From: Alphaproteobacteria bacterium
GTDB taxonomy: Bacteria; Pseudomonadota; Alphaproteobacteria; Reyranellales; Reyranellaceae
DNA length: 34,410 nucleotides
Direction of reading: 5' to 3'
Assembly (NCBI GenBank): GCA_010032545.1
Contig: RGPT01000015.1
Coordinates: 1-34,410, forward strand
Numbering within the stretch: the first letter of the stretch is position 1; every line of letters begins with the position of its first letter. Positions 19,253 through 26,703 of this stretch are shown here, in pieces. Below the pieces are notes generated by a model that saw only the letters and a list, made by a program, of their open reading frames with translations, was not told the DNA's origin and did not search any database. The position numbers and the translations under genes are program-made.

Positions 19253-19633
19253 GCGTTTCTCTCCCCGGTTCATGCCGGTATAGACAGAAACGCGGGCAGG
19301 GTTCGGTCAAACTCCGTCACGCACGCGTGAGAGAACGATCACAATACGCGAAAATTCCTGAAGTTCCGCAGACCGCTGAACAACTGCCCATATTTTCTGC
19401 ATTCCGCGGGCGTCTCGCGTCAAAAACAACCCACGCAAAGCCGACTCACGATCGACCCACTCACGATCGAGACGAGACGAAGACTCCAGCAAAACCTAAG
19501 CACGCACTCTGACGCAGACCGGCTACGCTGATGAGCGATGTCATACGGATGCAAGACGGCAAGTTGGTGTTGTGGGCGCGCTGATCGCCGGCCGCGATGG
19601 TCCGTCGTGTACTCGACGACATTTCCTGCCCGT
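19253..19633. other. Gene-free stretch with short repeats
   Basis: I see no convincing gene here; the open frames on both strands have irregular codon use and no start signals. A near-palindrome TCACGC-AC-GCGTGA lies at 19317-19330, about 65 bases upstream of the DoxX start, and could be an operator. CTCACGATCGA occurs twice, 15 bases apart, around 19443-19470. The base composition is less GC-rich than the neighbouring genes. Confidence 0.5.
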
Positions 19634-19867
19634 TCATCTGATCTTGTCGCGAGGTCCGGCGCCAAACAGCCACCGCCAAAGAGCAAGACCAATCGAGACG
19701 AGGCCAAACCCGTCAAGACCGACGAGATTGGGATCCTGCCGCGGCCGTATGACAACGAACCGCACCAGCCATGACGGGCTCGTGGGGTCCTCCGTCACCA
19801 GCAGCCAGGTGGCTATGCCGATACCGATGATCCAAAGAATGGACAAAACAGCGCCGATAGACCTCAT
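19634..19867 (-). CDS. Small two-helix membrane protein, unknown function
   Basis: 77 residues from ATG 19867, preceded by AAGGGGGAGGCG, a very good ribosome site. Residues 3-24 (SIGAVLSILWIIGIGIATWLLV) form one helix. A polar stretch with EDPTSPSWLVRFVVIRPRQDPN follows, then a second helix (LVGLDGFGLVSIGLALWRWLFGA) and a basic tail, PRDKIR. The ribosome site and the helix-loop-helix pattern argue that it is a real gene. I do not recognise a family. It stands alone and is divergent from the next small ORF. Confidence 0.55.
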   Translation of the reverse strand: MRSIGAVLSILWIIGIGIATWLLVTEDPTSPSWLVRFVVIRPRQDPNLVGLDGFGLVSIGLALWRWLFGAGPRDKIR

Positions 19868-19899
19868 CGCCTCCCCCTTATTTGAGCATTGCTCGATCC

Positions 19900-20094
19900 A
19901 TGATCGACGATCTCAAACGCTTCACGCACTTCGCGGGACGTGACCTGAACTCTCATATGCCAGTGATCGAAGCATACCGGCGCATGTACCGTGTGTTCGA
20001 GCCAATCCGGGTAAAGCTCGTCGGCCACGCGCTGACGGCGGCAGAAATCATCGAACTACTGAAGGCACTGATGCACCCGGAACGCCGGAAGTAG
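19900..20094 (+). CDS. Small hypothetical protein, possibly genuine
   Basis: 64 residues from ATG 19900; TTG 19882 is an alternative start. The sequence (MIDDLKRFTHFAGRDLNSHM..., then RVKLVGHALTAAEIIELLKALM) is predicted mainly helical and charged, with no membrane segment or signal peptide. Third-position G/C bias is weaker than in the neighbouring genes and no strong ribosome site is visible, so it may be a recent acquisition or not a gene. No family recognised. The 148 bases after it show only a short direct repeat (AACCCAGGCA twice near 20180). Confidence 0.3.
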   Translation: MIDDLKRFTHFAGRDLNSHMPVIEAYRRMYRVFEPIRVKLVGHALTAAEIIELLKALMHPERRK

Positions 20095-20242
20095 CCGTCT
20101 CTGCACAGCCGCGGGCGCGCATCAACGTGAATGACGCGATGAAGCACACTGCGACCGAACTAACGCCGCCGCATGTCGAACCCAGGCAAAACCCAGGCAC
20201 TTCCGATCATAAGTGTACAAGGCATTGCTTTTACGATGCAAT

Positions 20243-21688
20243 TTAGCTTACGCGGAAGTTCCTGAACTGCCAGGGATCGGTCTTGTCGATGTCCTCGGGG
20301 AACAGCACACCGCGGTCTTTGAGCGGCGTCCAGTCGCTGTACTTGCCGACGACCGGGCCGAGGTAGGGCATGCAGATCTCGAGATTGCGGGCGAAGTCCA
20401 TCTCGTCGGCCTCGACGAGGCCACGCTCGGGATTCTCCAGCGCCCAGACAATCCCCGAGAGAACCGGCGCGCAGACCTGGATGGAGGTCGCGTTGTTGTA
20501 GGGCGCGAGGCGGCGCGTCTCGTGGATGTCGAGCTGCGAGCCGTACCAGTAGGCGCCCTTCTTGTGGCCCATCAGCAGCACGCCGAGCTCGTCGCGGCCC
20601 GAGACGATCTCGTCCACGATCAGGCGCTGGCGCTTCTGCTGCCTGAGGTTCTTGCCGGCGATTTCGTGCATCGACATGATTGCCTGGTCACAGGGGTGGT
20701 AGGCGTAGTGCACCGTCGGCCGATAGACAACCTTCTTGCCGTCGCGCAACGTGAAGTAATCGGCCATCGAGATCGACTCGTTGTGCGTGATGATGAAACC
20801 GTGGAACGGCCCTTCGATCGGTGTCCAGGTGCGCACGCGGGTAAGCAGGCCGGGACGGTTCAGGTAGATCGCGGCATCGCAGCCGAAGGCATGGCGGCGG
20901 CCGTCAGCCGGCAGAGCCTTCTCATGCGTGCCCCAGCCCATCTCGGCCGGCTGGCCGCCTTCCGAGACGAAGCCGTCGATCGACCAGGTGTTGACGAACT
21001 CGCCCACTTCCTTCGGCCGGGGCGAAACCTGCGTGTCGCGCTCGGCGATGTGGATCACCTTGACGCCCAGCCGGCGGGCAAGCTTGCCCCAGCCCTCGCG
21101 CGTCGTGGGCACCGCGGCCTTGAGGCCGGTGTCGCGCGCCAGGTTGACCAGCGCCTGCTTGGCAAAGTGCGAGACCAGGCCGGGGTTGGCACCATGGGCG
21201 ATCACGGCCGTCGGGCCGCCGCGATAGCGCGGCTTCAGCTTCAGCATGGTGTCGCGCAGCGCATAGTTGGAGCGCCGCGACACCGAGAGCGAGGGGTCGG
21301 TGTAGCCGCCCGGCCACGGTTCGATGCAGGTGTCGATATAGAGGGCACCGGCCTCCTGGCAGAGCTCGACCAGCGCGGTCGAAGCGACCTCGACCGAAAG
21401 ATTGACCAGAAAGTCGCCCTTGCCCAGCCGGCCGGCCAGCATCTGGCGGTAGTTGGACCGGGTCAGCCGCTTCTCGATGAAGGTGATGCCGAAGCGTCGG
21501 GCCTCCGCCTCGCCGCCGCGCATCTCGTCGGCGATGATCGTGATCTGGCTGGGCTTGATGCCGATATGGCGCAGGATCAGCGGCAGCACGCCCTGGCCAA
21601 TCGAGCCGAAGCCGATCATGACCATGCGGCCCTTGAACGAAACATGCTTCGTGCTGCGGCGCGACTTTTGCGAGGTCTTCTTCGCCAT
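20243..21688 (-). CDS. hss: Homospermidine synthase
   Basis: 481 residues. A basic N-terminal tail (MAKKTSQKSRRSTKHVSFKGR) precedes the NAD-binding loop G26-F-G-S-I-G31. Other family blocks are VNLSVEVASTALVELCQEAGALYIDTCIEPWPGGY, VIAHGANPGLVSHFAKQAL, GTHEKALP and GSQLDIHETRRLAPYNNATSIQV. The enzyme makes sym-homospermidine from two putrescine molecules with NAD+ (EC 2.5.1.44), in the cytoplasm. It lies 95 bases downstream of ornithine decarboxylase, which supplies putrescine, with a strong hairpin between the two. Homospermidine in place of spermidine is common in Alphaproteobacteria. Confidence 0.95.
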   Translation of the reverse strand: MAKKTSQKSRRSTKHVSFKGRMVMIGFGSIGQGVLPLILRHIGIKPSQITIIADEMRGGEAEARRFGITFIEKRLTRSNYRQMLAGRLGKGDFLVNLSVEVASTALVELCQEAGALYIDTCIEPWPGGYTDPSLSVSRRSNYALRDTMLKLKPRYRGGPTAVIAHGANPGLVSHFAKQALVNLARDTGLKAAVPTTREGWGKLARRLGVKVIHIAERDTQVSPRPKEVGEFVNTWSIDGFVSEGGQPAEMGWGTHEKALPADGRRHAFGCDAAIYLNRPGLLTRVRTWTPIEGPFHGFIITHNESISMADYFTLRDGKKVVYRPTVHYAYHPCDQAIMSMHEIAGKNLRQQKRQRLIVDEIVSGRDELGVLLMGHKKGAYWYGSQLDIHETRRLAPYNNATSIQVCAPVLSGIVWALENPERGLVEADEMDFARNLEICMPYLGPVVGKYSDWTPLKDRGVLFPEDIDKTDPWQFRNFRVS

Positions 21689-21730
21689 GATTGCGTCTCC
21701 GATCGACTGGAATCCCGGTCGTTAAACGGC

Positions 21731-21756
21731 GACGGGGCCTTTCTCAAGGCCCCGTC
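21731..21756 (-). terminator. Strong hairpin between ODC and homospermidine synthase genes
   Basis: GACGGGGCCTT and AAGGCCCCGTC form a perfect 11-bp stem around a four-base loop. On the minus strand it lies about 28 bases after the ODC stop and is followed by GCCGTTTAACG, a weak T tract. It could end or reduce transcription from ODC into hss. It is the strongest hairpin in the window. Confidence 0.65.
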
Positions 21757-21783
21757 CGTGATCCTTTTGAGAAATTTTTAGTT

Positions 21784-22914
21784 TCAGATGCAGACCGCCT
21801 TCAGGGGCGCGAAGCCGTTGAAGGCGACCGACGAGTAGGTCGTCGTATAGGCGCCGGTCGAGAGAATCTCGACCTTGTCTCCAGGCTTGAGTGACAGCGG
21901 CAGCTTGTACTCCGTCTTCTCATAGAGAATGTCGGCGCTGTCGCAGGTCGGGCCGGCCAGAACCACCGGACCGACGCGCGTGCCATCGCGGCTGGTGCGC
22001 AGACGATACTTGATGCTCTCGTCCATGGTCTCGGCGAGACCGCTGAACTTGCCGATGTCGAGGTAGACCCAGCGCTTGCGGTCGTTGGCCGCCTTGCGCG
22101 AGACCAGCACGACCTCGCTCTGGATCACGCCGGCGTCGCCCACCATGGACCGGCCGGGCTCGATGATGACCTCCGGCATGCGGTTGCCGAAATGGCGCAC
22201 CAACGCGCGGCCGACCGCCTCGCAGTAAGCCTCAATGCTGCTGACCTCGGCGCGATAGCGCGCCGGGAAGCCGCCGCCCAGGTTGACCATGCGCAGATCC
22301 ACACCTTCTTCGGCCAGGGCGAAGAACATCTGCGAGACCTGGGTCAGGGCCTTGTCCCACTGCTCGAGGTCGGTCTGCTGGCTGCCGACATGGAAGGAGA
22401 TGCCATAGGCATCGAGCCCCCAGGTCTTGGCCTTGCGCAGGAGGTCCTTGGCCATCTCGGGGGCGCAGCCGAATTTCTTGCTGAGCGGCCACTCGGCCCC
22501 GCCGCAATCGACGAGGACACGGCAGAAGACGCGGGCGCCCGGCGCCACGCGGGCAAGCTTCTGCAGTTCGGCCTCGCTGTCGAAGGCGAACAGGCGCACG
22601 CCCTGCTGGTAGGCCCAGGCGATGTCCTTTTCCTTCTTGATCGTGTTGCCGAAGGAGATGCGGTCCATCGAGATGCCGGTGGCCTGGACCAGCTCGATCT
22701 CGCCACGGCTCGCCGTGTCGAACTTCGAACCGGCCGTCGCCAGGCGCGCGAGCACTTGCGCCGCCGGGTTGGCCTTCACGGCGTAGAAGATGTGGGCCGT
22801 CGGCAGCAATTCGCGCATGCGGCGGAAGTTGTTCTCGACCACGTCGAGGTCGATCACCAGGCAAGGCGTCTCGGGCTGCTGCTCGCGGAGGTAGCGGAAA
22901 ATACGCTCGGTCAT
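21784..22914 (-). CDS. odc: Ornithine decarboxylase, alanine-racemase-fold (eukaryote-type) PLP enzyme
   Basis: 376 residues from ATG 22914; TTG 22935 in frame is less likely. The PLP lysine is K47 in HIFYAVKANP. H175 in FHVGSQ stacks on the cofactor, the phosphate-binding GGGFP and E252-P-G-R255 are present, and the catalytic cysteine is C324 in GPTCDSADIL. The segment DIGKFSGLAETMDE is the substrate-specificity helix of the alphaproteobacterial ODC group. It converts ornithine to putrescine (EC 4.1.1.17); some relatives also use lysine, which cannot be excluded. It is followed by homospermidine synthase and preceded by a leader of more than 200 bases with an upstream ORF, so regulation by polyamine or ornithine through the leader is likely. 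Confidence 0.93.
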   Translation of the reverse strand: MTERIFRYLREQQPETPCLVIDLDVVENNFRRMRELLPTAHIFYAVKANPAAQVLARLATAGSKFDTASRGEIELVQATGISMDRISFGNTIKKEKDIAWAYQQGVRLFAFDSEAELQKLARVAPGARVFCRVLVDCGGAEWPLSKKFGCAPEMAKDLLRKAKTWGLDAYGISFHVGSQQTDLEQWDKALTQVSQMFFALAEEGVDLRMVNLGGGFPARYRAEVSSIEAYCEAVGRALVRHFGNRMPEVIIEPGRSMVGDAGVIQSEVVLVSRKAANDRKRWVYLDIGKFSGLAETMDESIKYRLRTSRDGTRVGPVVLAGPTCDSADILYEKTEYKLPLSLKPGDKVEILSTGAYTTTYSSVAFNGFAPLKAVCI

Positions 22915-22935
22915 CGCTGGGGGGTTCCCCGTCAA

Positions 22936-23160
22936 TAAAAATAGTCAGGCAGGTTCGGCAGGAAAGGTCGAACGCGACGTACGGCGCCCAAAAGGGCGGC
23001 GTGCGTCAGCCCATACTCGACGGAGACAGGATCCGCAGAAGCGGCAAGTCGAGGGAGGTAGCCCGGAGTGTTACCGGGCAAATGACAACGTAGCGGGGAA
23101 CGCGCCCCGCGCGGTAAGCAACCATCTCAGAAGCTCCTTCCCGGACCCGGCTCTAAAACC
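22936..23160 (-). ncRNA. Structured 5' leader of the ornithine decarboxylase gene (speF-element candidate)
   Basis: The minus-strand region before odc holds three successive stem-loops: GCGGGG/CCCCGC (23093-23110), GCCCGG/CCGGGC (23061-23079) and a 14-position stem with two mismatches and a TTTT loop (22976-23007). The first two lie inside an upstream ORF and the third overlaps its stop codon. A conserved leader RNA called speF (Rfam RF00518) is described upstream of ornithine decarboxylase genes in Alphaproteobacteria. The position fits, but I cannot align it here. No T-run follows the third stem, so control at translation, Rho-dependent termination or ribosome stalling is likelier than a simple terminator. 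Confidence 0.55.
23006..23125 (-). CDS. 39-codon upstream ORF in the odc leader (candidate regulatory peptide)
   Basis: ATG 23125 is preceded by AAGGAG with an 8-base gap, a better ribosome site than that of odc itself. The peptide begins MVAYRAGRVPRYVVICPV and continues with Leu, Arg and Ser to a TGA at 23006-23008, about 90 bases before the odc start. It is basic and has no signal peptide. Two hairpins lie within the coding part and one spans the stop, so translation would reshape the leader. In E. coli the unrelated speFL peptide controls speF by ornithine-dependent ribosome stalling, and a similar logic is inferred here. I do not know a family for this peptide. Confidence 0.5.
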   Translation of the reverse strand: MVAYRAGRVPRYVVICPVTLRATSLDLPLLRILSPSSMG

Positions 23161-23307
23161 GGCACTGCCAAAAAGAACACTTTCCGTCGTTGCGTAACCA
23201 CAAAGGGCCAGCGGCACGTGCGTTGGGCGTCTTGGATGTTCCGTATCTACAACTAATCTGCACGTTTACAAGAGGATTCTTCCTCCTCGGCGAAATAATT
23301 TGGGGGT

Positions 23308-23331
23308 CTTGTGTTCGAAAGAACACACAAG
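23308..23331 (-). terminator. Hairpin just after the MFS gene
   Basis: CTTGTGTTC and GAACAC(AC)AAG form a stem with a GAAA/TTTC loop and a two-base bulge, four bases after the MFS stop. On the minus strand it is followed by ACCCCCAAATTATTT, so the T tract is late and weak. It may mark the 3' end of the seven-gene ceramide cluster transcript. Confidence 0.4.
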
Positions 23332-23335
23332 CGTG

Positions 23336-24583
23336 TCAGACCCGCGGCAACGACGATCCCGGCAGCCGGATCGATGCGGCCAGCACTGTAAAGGGCACGA
23401 GCGCGACCGCCGAGACGATCAGCGACGCCTGCGTGCCGAACAGGGTGGCGATCTTTCCCCAAAGCAGGGATCCCGCGACCATGGCGCCGAAAAACACCAT
23501 CTGGTGCACCGCCATGCCGCGCGCGCGCATGTAGTTGGGGAGCATCATCTGTATGGCCGCGCCATTGTTGGCGATGACGATGATCCAGCAGGCGCCGTTC
23601 AGGGTCACCACGGCGCCCACCACCAGCGGCGTCATGACCAGTGCCGCCACCAGGGTGGAAGCGGCAGAAATGCCCATCGCCCAAATGTTGGCGCGGTCGG
23701 CGCCCAGCAGGCGGTTCACCGTCGGCATCGCGAACGCGGCCGCGACGGCACCGACCCCGAATACGCCGTAGAGGATGCCGAAGTCGAACTCATCGAGGCC
23801 CAGTTCGAAACGGCCGATCACCGGAAGCAGGGTTCCCATGGCAATGCCGGGAACGAAAAAGCATAGGCCCCGTGCGAAGATCGCCCTGAGTTCGACCGAG
23901 CCACGCACGAAGGCGATACCGGCCCGGGCCGCCTCGGCCAGCCCCTCGCGGCGCTGGGCGGCGCGCGCCTCGGCGGGCCGCTTCCAGGCGAGCATGGCGA
24001 AGATCACGCCGACGTAGGTGAGCGCATTGATCGCGAAGAGCAGGAAAACACCCACCAGACTCAGCAGAAGCTGTCCGACGACCGGACCGACGGTACGGGC
24101 GAGGTTGAAGCCCGCGCTGTTCAGCGCGATGGCCGGACGCAGCTGCGGACCGGAGACGATCTCGGGCACGACGGCGTGCCAGGCCGGTGCATTCATGGCA
24201 TTGCCGAGCCCCATGCAGAAACTGAGCCCGAGCAGGCTCCAGTGGTCGAGACGACCCAGGAACGCGAGCGTCGCCAGGGCGGCCGCCACGCCCATCATCC
24301 AGAACTGACAGACGATGATGTAGCGTCGTCGCTCGAAGCGATCGGCCAGGATGCCGGCGAAGAAGCAGAACAGGAACATCGGCAGGGTTCCGGCCGCCGA
24401 CAGCAGTGCCACGAAGATCGGCTCCTGTGTCAGGCTGGTCATCTCCCAGGCCGCACCCGTGGTCGCCATCCAGCCGCCGGTGTTGGACAGCACGTTGGCC
24501 GTCCACAGCAGGACAAAAGCGCGGTTGGAGAAAGGAGCGAGGGCCGATGCCGGACGGCCGGCGCCGGGCGGCGGCGCGCTCAC
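23336..24583 (-). CDS. MFS transporter (EntS/TetV-like MFS_3 group)
   Basis: 415 residues starting at GTG 24583, which overlaps the stop of the ceramide synthase gene in GTGA. Twelve hydrophobic segments are visible. The A-motif-like loop GILADRFERRRYIIVCQ lies between TM2 and TM3, and ALNSAGFNLARTVGPVVGQLLL is in TM5. These features and the short central loop (RPAEARAAQRREGLAEAARAG) fit the EntS/MFS_3 exporters. The four-base overlap puts it firmly in the ceramide operon. Substrate is unknown; transport of a lipid or lipid precursor is an inference from position alone. It appears to be the last gene of the cluster. Confidence 0.82.
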   Translation of the reverse strand: MSAPPPGAGRPASALAPFSNRAFVLLWTANVLSNTGGWMATTGAAWEMTSLTQEPIFVALLSAAGTLPMFLFCFFAGILADRFERRRYIIVCQFWMMGVAAALATLAFLGRLDHWSLLGLSFCMGLGNAMNAPAWHAVVPEIVSGPQLRPAIALNSAGFNLARTVGPVVGQLLLSLVGVFLLFAINALTYVGVIFAMLAWKRPAEARAAQRREGLAEAARAGIAFVRGSVELRAIFARGLCFFVPGIAMGTLLPVIGRFELGLDEFDFGILYGVFGVGAVAAAFAMPTVNRLLGADRANIWAMGISAASTLVAALVMTPLVVGAVVTLNGACWIIVIANNGAAIQMMLPNYMRARGMAVHQMVFFGAMVAGSLLWGKIATLFGTQASLIVSAVALVPFTVLAASIRLPGSSLPRV

Positions 24584-25728
24584 CCCAGAGCCTTCTCGTA
24601 GATCCGGTGGGTCTTGTAGTGAACGCCGCCGACCGAGCGGATGATGTTGTTGGTGGCCTTGTTGTCCTCGAGTATCCAGCCGAGCTCGGCCGAGGTCTTG
24701 CCCAGCCGCTTGCCGTTGGCGCGCAGGTGGTCGATGGCCATCATGGCGAGGCCGGCGCCCATCAGCGGGTGATTGCGGAACTTCTTCTTCACGCCCATCA
24801 GCGGAACGCGGGTGCTGCCGACGCCAGCAATCTTTAGTCGATACAGAAGCTTTGCCAGGGAGAGCGGGCCGAGCTTGCCGTTGAAGCCGTCGATCGCCTC
24901 ATTGAGGTTGGTGAGCGCCACGATGAAGGCCACTGCCTCGTCATCGACCTCCACGAACACCGCCAGCTCCGGCACGATCACCGGGCCAAACGCCTTGGAG
25001 GCATGATCGATCTCGGCCTGGGTGAAAGGCACGAACCCCCAATTGTCGCTCCAGGCATCGTTGAAGATGCCCACGAGGGTACGCACTTCGGCGTCGAACA
25101 TCTTCATGTTGGCCGTACGGACCTTTACGCGGCCCGCCATGCCCGCCCGCGCCATCAGCTTGGCGCCGATCGTCTCGGGCGCGTTCTGGACATCGTAGTC
25201 GTAAGAAAAGAGATCCTTGATCTTGGCGTAGCCGCAGGCCTCGACCCTGGAACCGGCATAGGGCGGATCGTAGGGCACCATGAGAACCGGCCGGCTGTCG
25301 AAACCATCGATCAGGAGGCCGACCTCTTCGTTGACCGAAAGACTGAACGGACCAGTCGCGCGCACCATGCCCTTGGACTTGAGCCAGGCCTCCACCGCCG
25401 CGAAGAGAGCCGCGAAGATCGCCGGATCGTCCTCGGCGACGAGGCAACCGAAGTGGCCGGTGCTGTCGGCGTAGCGTTCGAGGGAGGCGCGGTCGATCTG
25501 CGCCGTTATGCGTCCAACCACCCGGCCGTCGCGCCGGGCCAGGAAGAACTGCACCTCGACGTGCTGGAACAGGGGGTTCTTCTTCGGCGAGTAGGCCTCG
25601 CGCCGCTCGACGTCGAGATGCGGGACGTAACCCTTGTGGCCGGCGTAAAGGCGCTTGGGCAGATCAATGAATGCCTTGAGGTCGGCCTTGGTGACCACGG
25701 GGGAGACGACGATATCGGACGGTGCCAT
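24580..25728 (-). CDS. bcerS: Bacterial ceramide synthase (GNAT-fold N-acyltransferase)
   Basis: 382 residues from ATG 25728. The opening (VVTKADLKAFIDLPKRLYAGHKGYVPHLDVERREAYSPKKNPLFQHVEVQFFLARRDGRVVGRI) is that of the GNAT-like proteins once annotated as hypothetical or dATP pyrophosphohydrolase, shown in Caulobacter to be the ceramide synthase. A second GNAT-like half ends with LGWILEDNKATNNIIRSVGG. It should transfer a fatty acyl group from acyl-CoA to the amino group of the sphingoid base. No membrane helix is predicted. The assignment rests on family resemblance plus the adjacent spt, acp, reductase and ligase genes. It starts 7 bases after the metallophosphoesterase stop and overlaps the MFS start by 4. 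Confidence 0.8.
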   Translation of the reverse strand: MAPSDIVVSPVVTKADLKAFIDLPKRLYAGHKGYVPHLDVERREAYSPKKNPLFQHVEVQFFLARRDGRVVGRITAQIDRASLERYADSTGHFGCLVAEDDPAIFAALFAAVEAWLKSKGMVRATGPFSLSVNEEVGLLIDGFDSRPVLMVPYDPPYAGSRVEACGYAKIKDLFSYDYDVQNAPETIGAKLMARAGMAGRVKVRTANMKMFDAEVRTLVGIFNDAWSDNWGFVPFTQAEIDHASKAFGPVIVPELAVFVEVDDEAVAFIVALTNLNEAIDGFNGKLGPLSLAKLLYRLKIAGVGSTRVPLMGVKKKFRNHPLMGAGLAMMAIDHLRANGKRLGKTSAELGWILEDNKATNNIIRSVGGVHYKTHRIYEKALG

Positions 25729-25735
25729 GTCTGCC

Positions 25736-26653
25736 TCAGCCTACCACGCCTGGTACTACAACTCGGAACACGAGCTGGCCGTCAGGCTCGCAACCGATGC
25801 CCTCGGCACGCAGCGCGCGGACTTCGACCCCCAGCCGCCATCCCGCCGCTTCGCGTTCGATATGAATAAGGTGATAGCGCGCCCGCCCATACTTGCTGCC
25901 GGATGCTGCCGACGCAGACGTCACACCGATCACCGGCACCGGACCGGCCGGACCATCGATCCGGGCGACTTCACTGCGGTGATTGTGCCCGTGCAGCACA
26001 AGTTCGCAGCCGACTCGCCGGATCATCGCCTGGAACGCCGCCGCATCGGTCAGACTCTTGAAGGGCTTCTCGGTGGTGAGCGGTGGATGATGGATCAGCA
26101 CGACGCGGCACAGGCCCTCGCGCCCGGTTTCAGCGAGCAGGCGCTCGGCCCGGGCGATCTGCGCCTCGCCCAGCGTACCCGTCGCGAGGAAGGGCGGCTT
26201 GGGAACACCGGTCGACAAGCCGAGCAGCGCCACAGGCCCGCGCCGGCGGAGCGTCGGGAAGACGTCAAAGCCATCGGCGGGTGGTAAGCCGTCTCCTGCC
26301 AGATAGGTGCCCCACAGGCCCAGGCTCTCGCGCCAGTCGGTCGGCACGTAGACATCGTGGTTGCCGGGAACGACCGTGATCCGATCCGGCCCGCCGACGC
26401 CGGCAAGCCATTCCGCGGCACGGCGGAATTCCGCCGGCAGGGAGATGTTCACCAGATCACCGGTAAGCGCGACGTGATCGGGCTTTTGCGCCTTGATGTC
26501 GGCCACGATGCCGGCCAACGCCTCCGGCGCATGCACGTGCACGCGATGCCGCCACCAGTTCAAATAGCCCGTCGCACGCTTGCCGAGGAGATCGGCGGCG
26601 CGCGCCGCGGGCATCGGCAGATGCGGATCGGACAGATGCGCCAGCGTGAACAT
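25736..26653 (-). CDS. Calcineurin-like metallophosphoesterase in the ceramide cluster
   Basis: 305 residues from ATG 26653; the frame is open upstream but without family sequence, and no strong ribosome site is visible. All metal-binding motifs are present: LSDPHL (D9, H11), LTGDLVN, PGNHDVY, LIHHPPL and LHGHNH. It should be a dinuclear metal phosphomonoesterase or diesterase in the cytoplasm, as there is no signal peptide. It sits between spt and the ceramide synthase (7-base gap downstream, 50 bases with a hairpin upstream). It is not one of the five core ceramide genes known in Caulobacter. A role on a phosphorylated sphingoid or lipid intermediate is plausible but inferred from place only. 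CpdA-like activity is the alternative. Confidence 0.85.
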   Translation of the reverse strand: MFTLAHLSDPHLPMPAARAADLLGKRATGYLNWWRHRVHVHAPEALAGIVADIKAQKPDHVALTGDLVNISLPAEFRRAAEWLAGVGGPDRITVVPGNHDVYVPTDWRESLGLWGTYLAGDGLPPADGFDVFPTLRRRGPVALLGLSTGVPKPPFLATGTLGEAQIARAERLLAETGREGLCRVVLIHHPPLTTEKPFKSLTDAAAFQAMIRRVGCELVLHGHNHRSEVARIDGPAGPVPVIGVTSASAASGSKYGRARYHLIHIEREAAGWRLGVEVRALRAEGIGCEPDGQLVFRVVVPGVVG

Positions 26654-26666
26654 GGAAGGGTGATCC

Positions 26667-26685
26667 ACCGCCCGGGCCGGGCGGT
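26667..26685 (-). promoter_or_regulatory. Perfect 8-bp hairpin between spt and the metallophosphoesterase gene
   Basis: ACCGCCCG and CGGGCGGT pair around a three-base loop, 18 bases after the spt stop and about 14 bases before the metallophosphoesterase ATG. There is no T-run. It may reduce translation or transcription of the downstream genes relative to spt, or stabilise the spt message. Confidence 0.5.
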
Positions 26686-26703
26686 CAAGCAAAGCAGCTG
26701 GAA

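Noticed and set aside
19443-19470. CRISPR-like repeats (CTCACGATCGA twice)
   Set aside because: Only two 11-base copies 15 bases apart, with no spacers of regular length and no cas genes anywhere in the window.
19253-20242. tRNA or other stable RNA gene in the long gene-poor stretch
   Set aside because: I found no T-loop (GTTCGAATC-type) with matching acceptor stem on either strand, and no rRNA-like sequence.
20213-21781. Plus-strand open frame of about 520 codons across homospermidine synthase
   Set aside because: It is antisense to a gene with clear motifs, starts at a random ATG and has no hydrophobic core or family features.
22976-23007. Intrinsic terminator in the odc leader
   Set aside because: The stem is long, but the next bases are CGTTCGACC with no T-run, so it does not meet the pattern. 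Treated as a leader structure.
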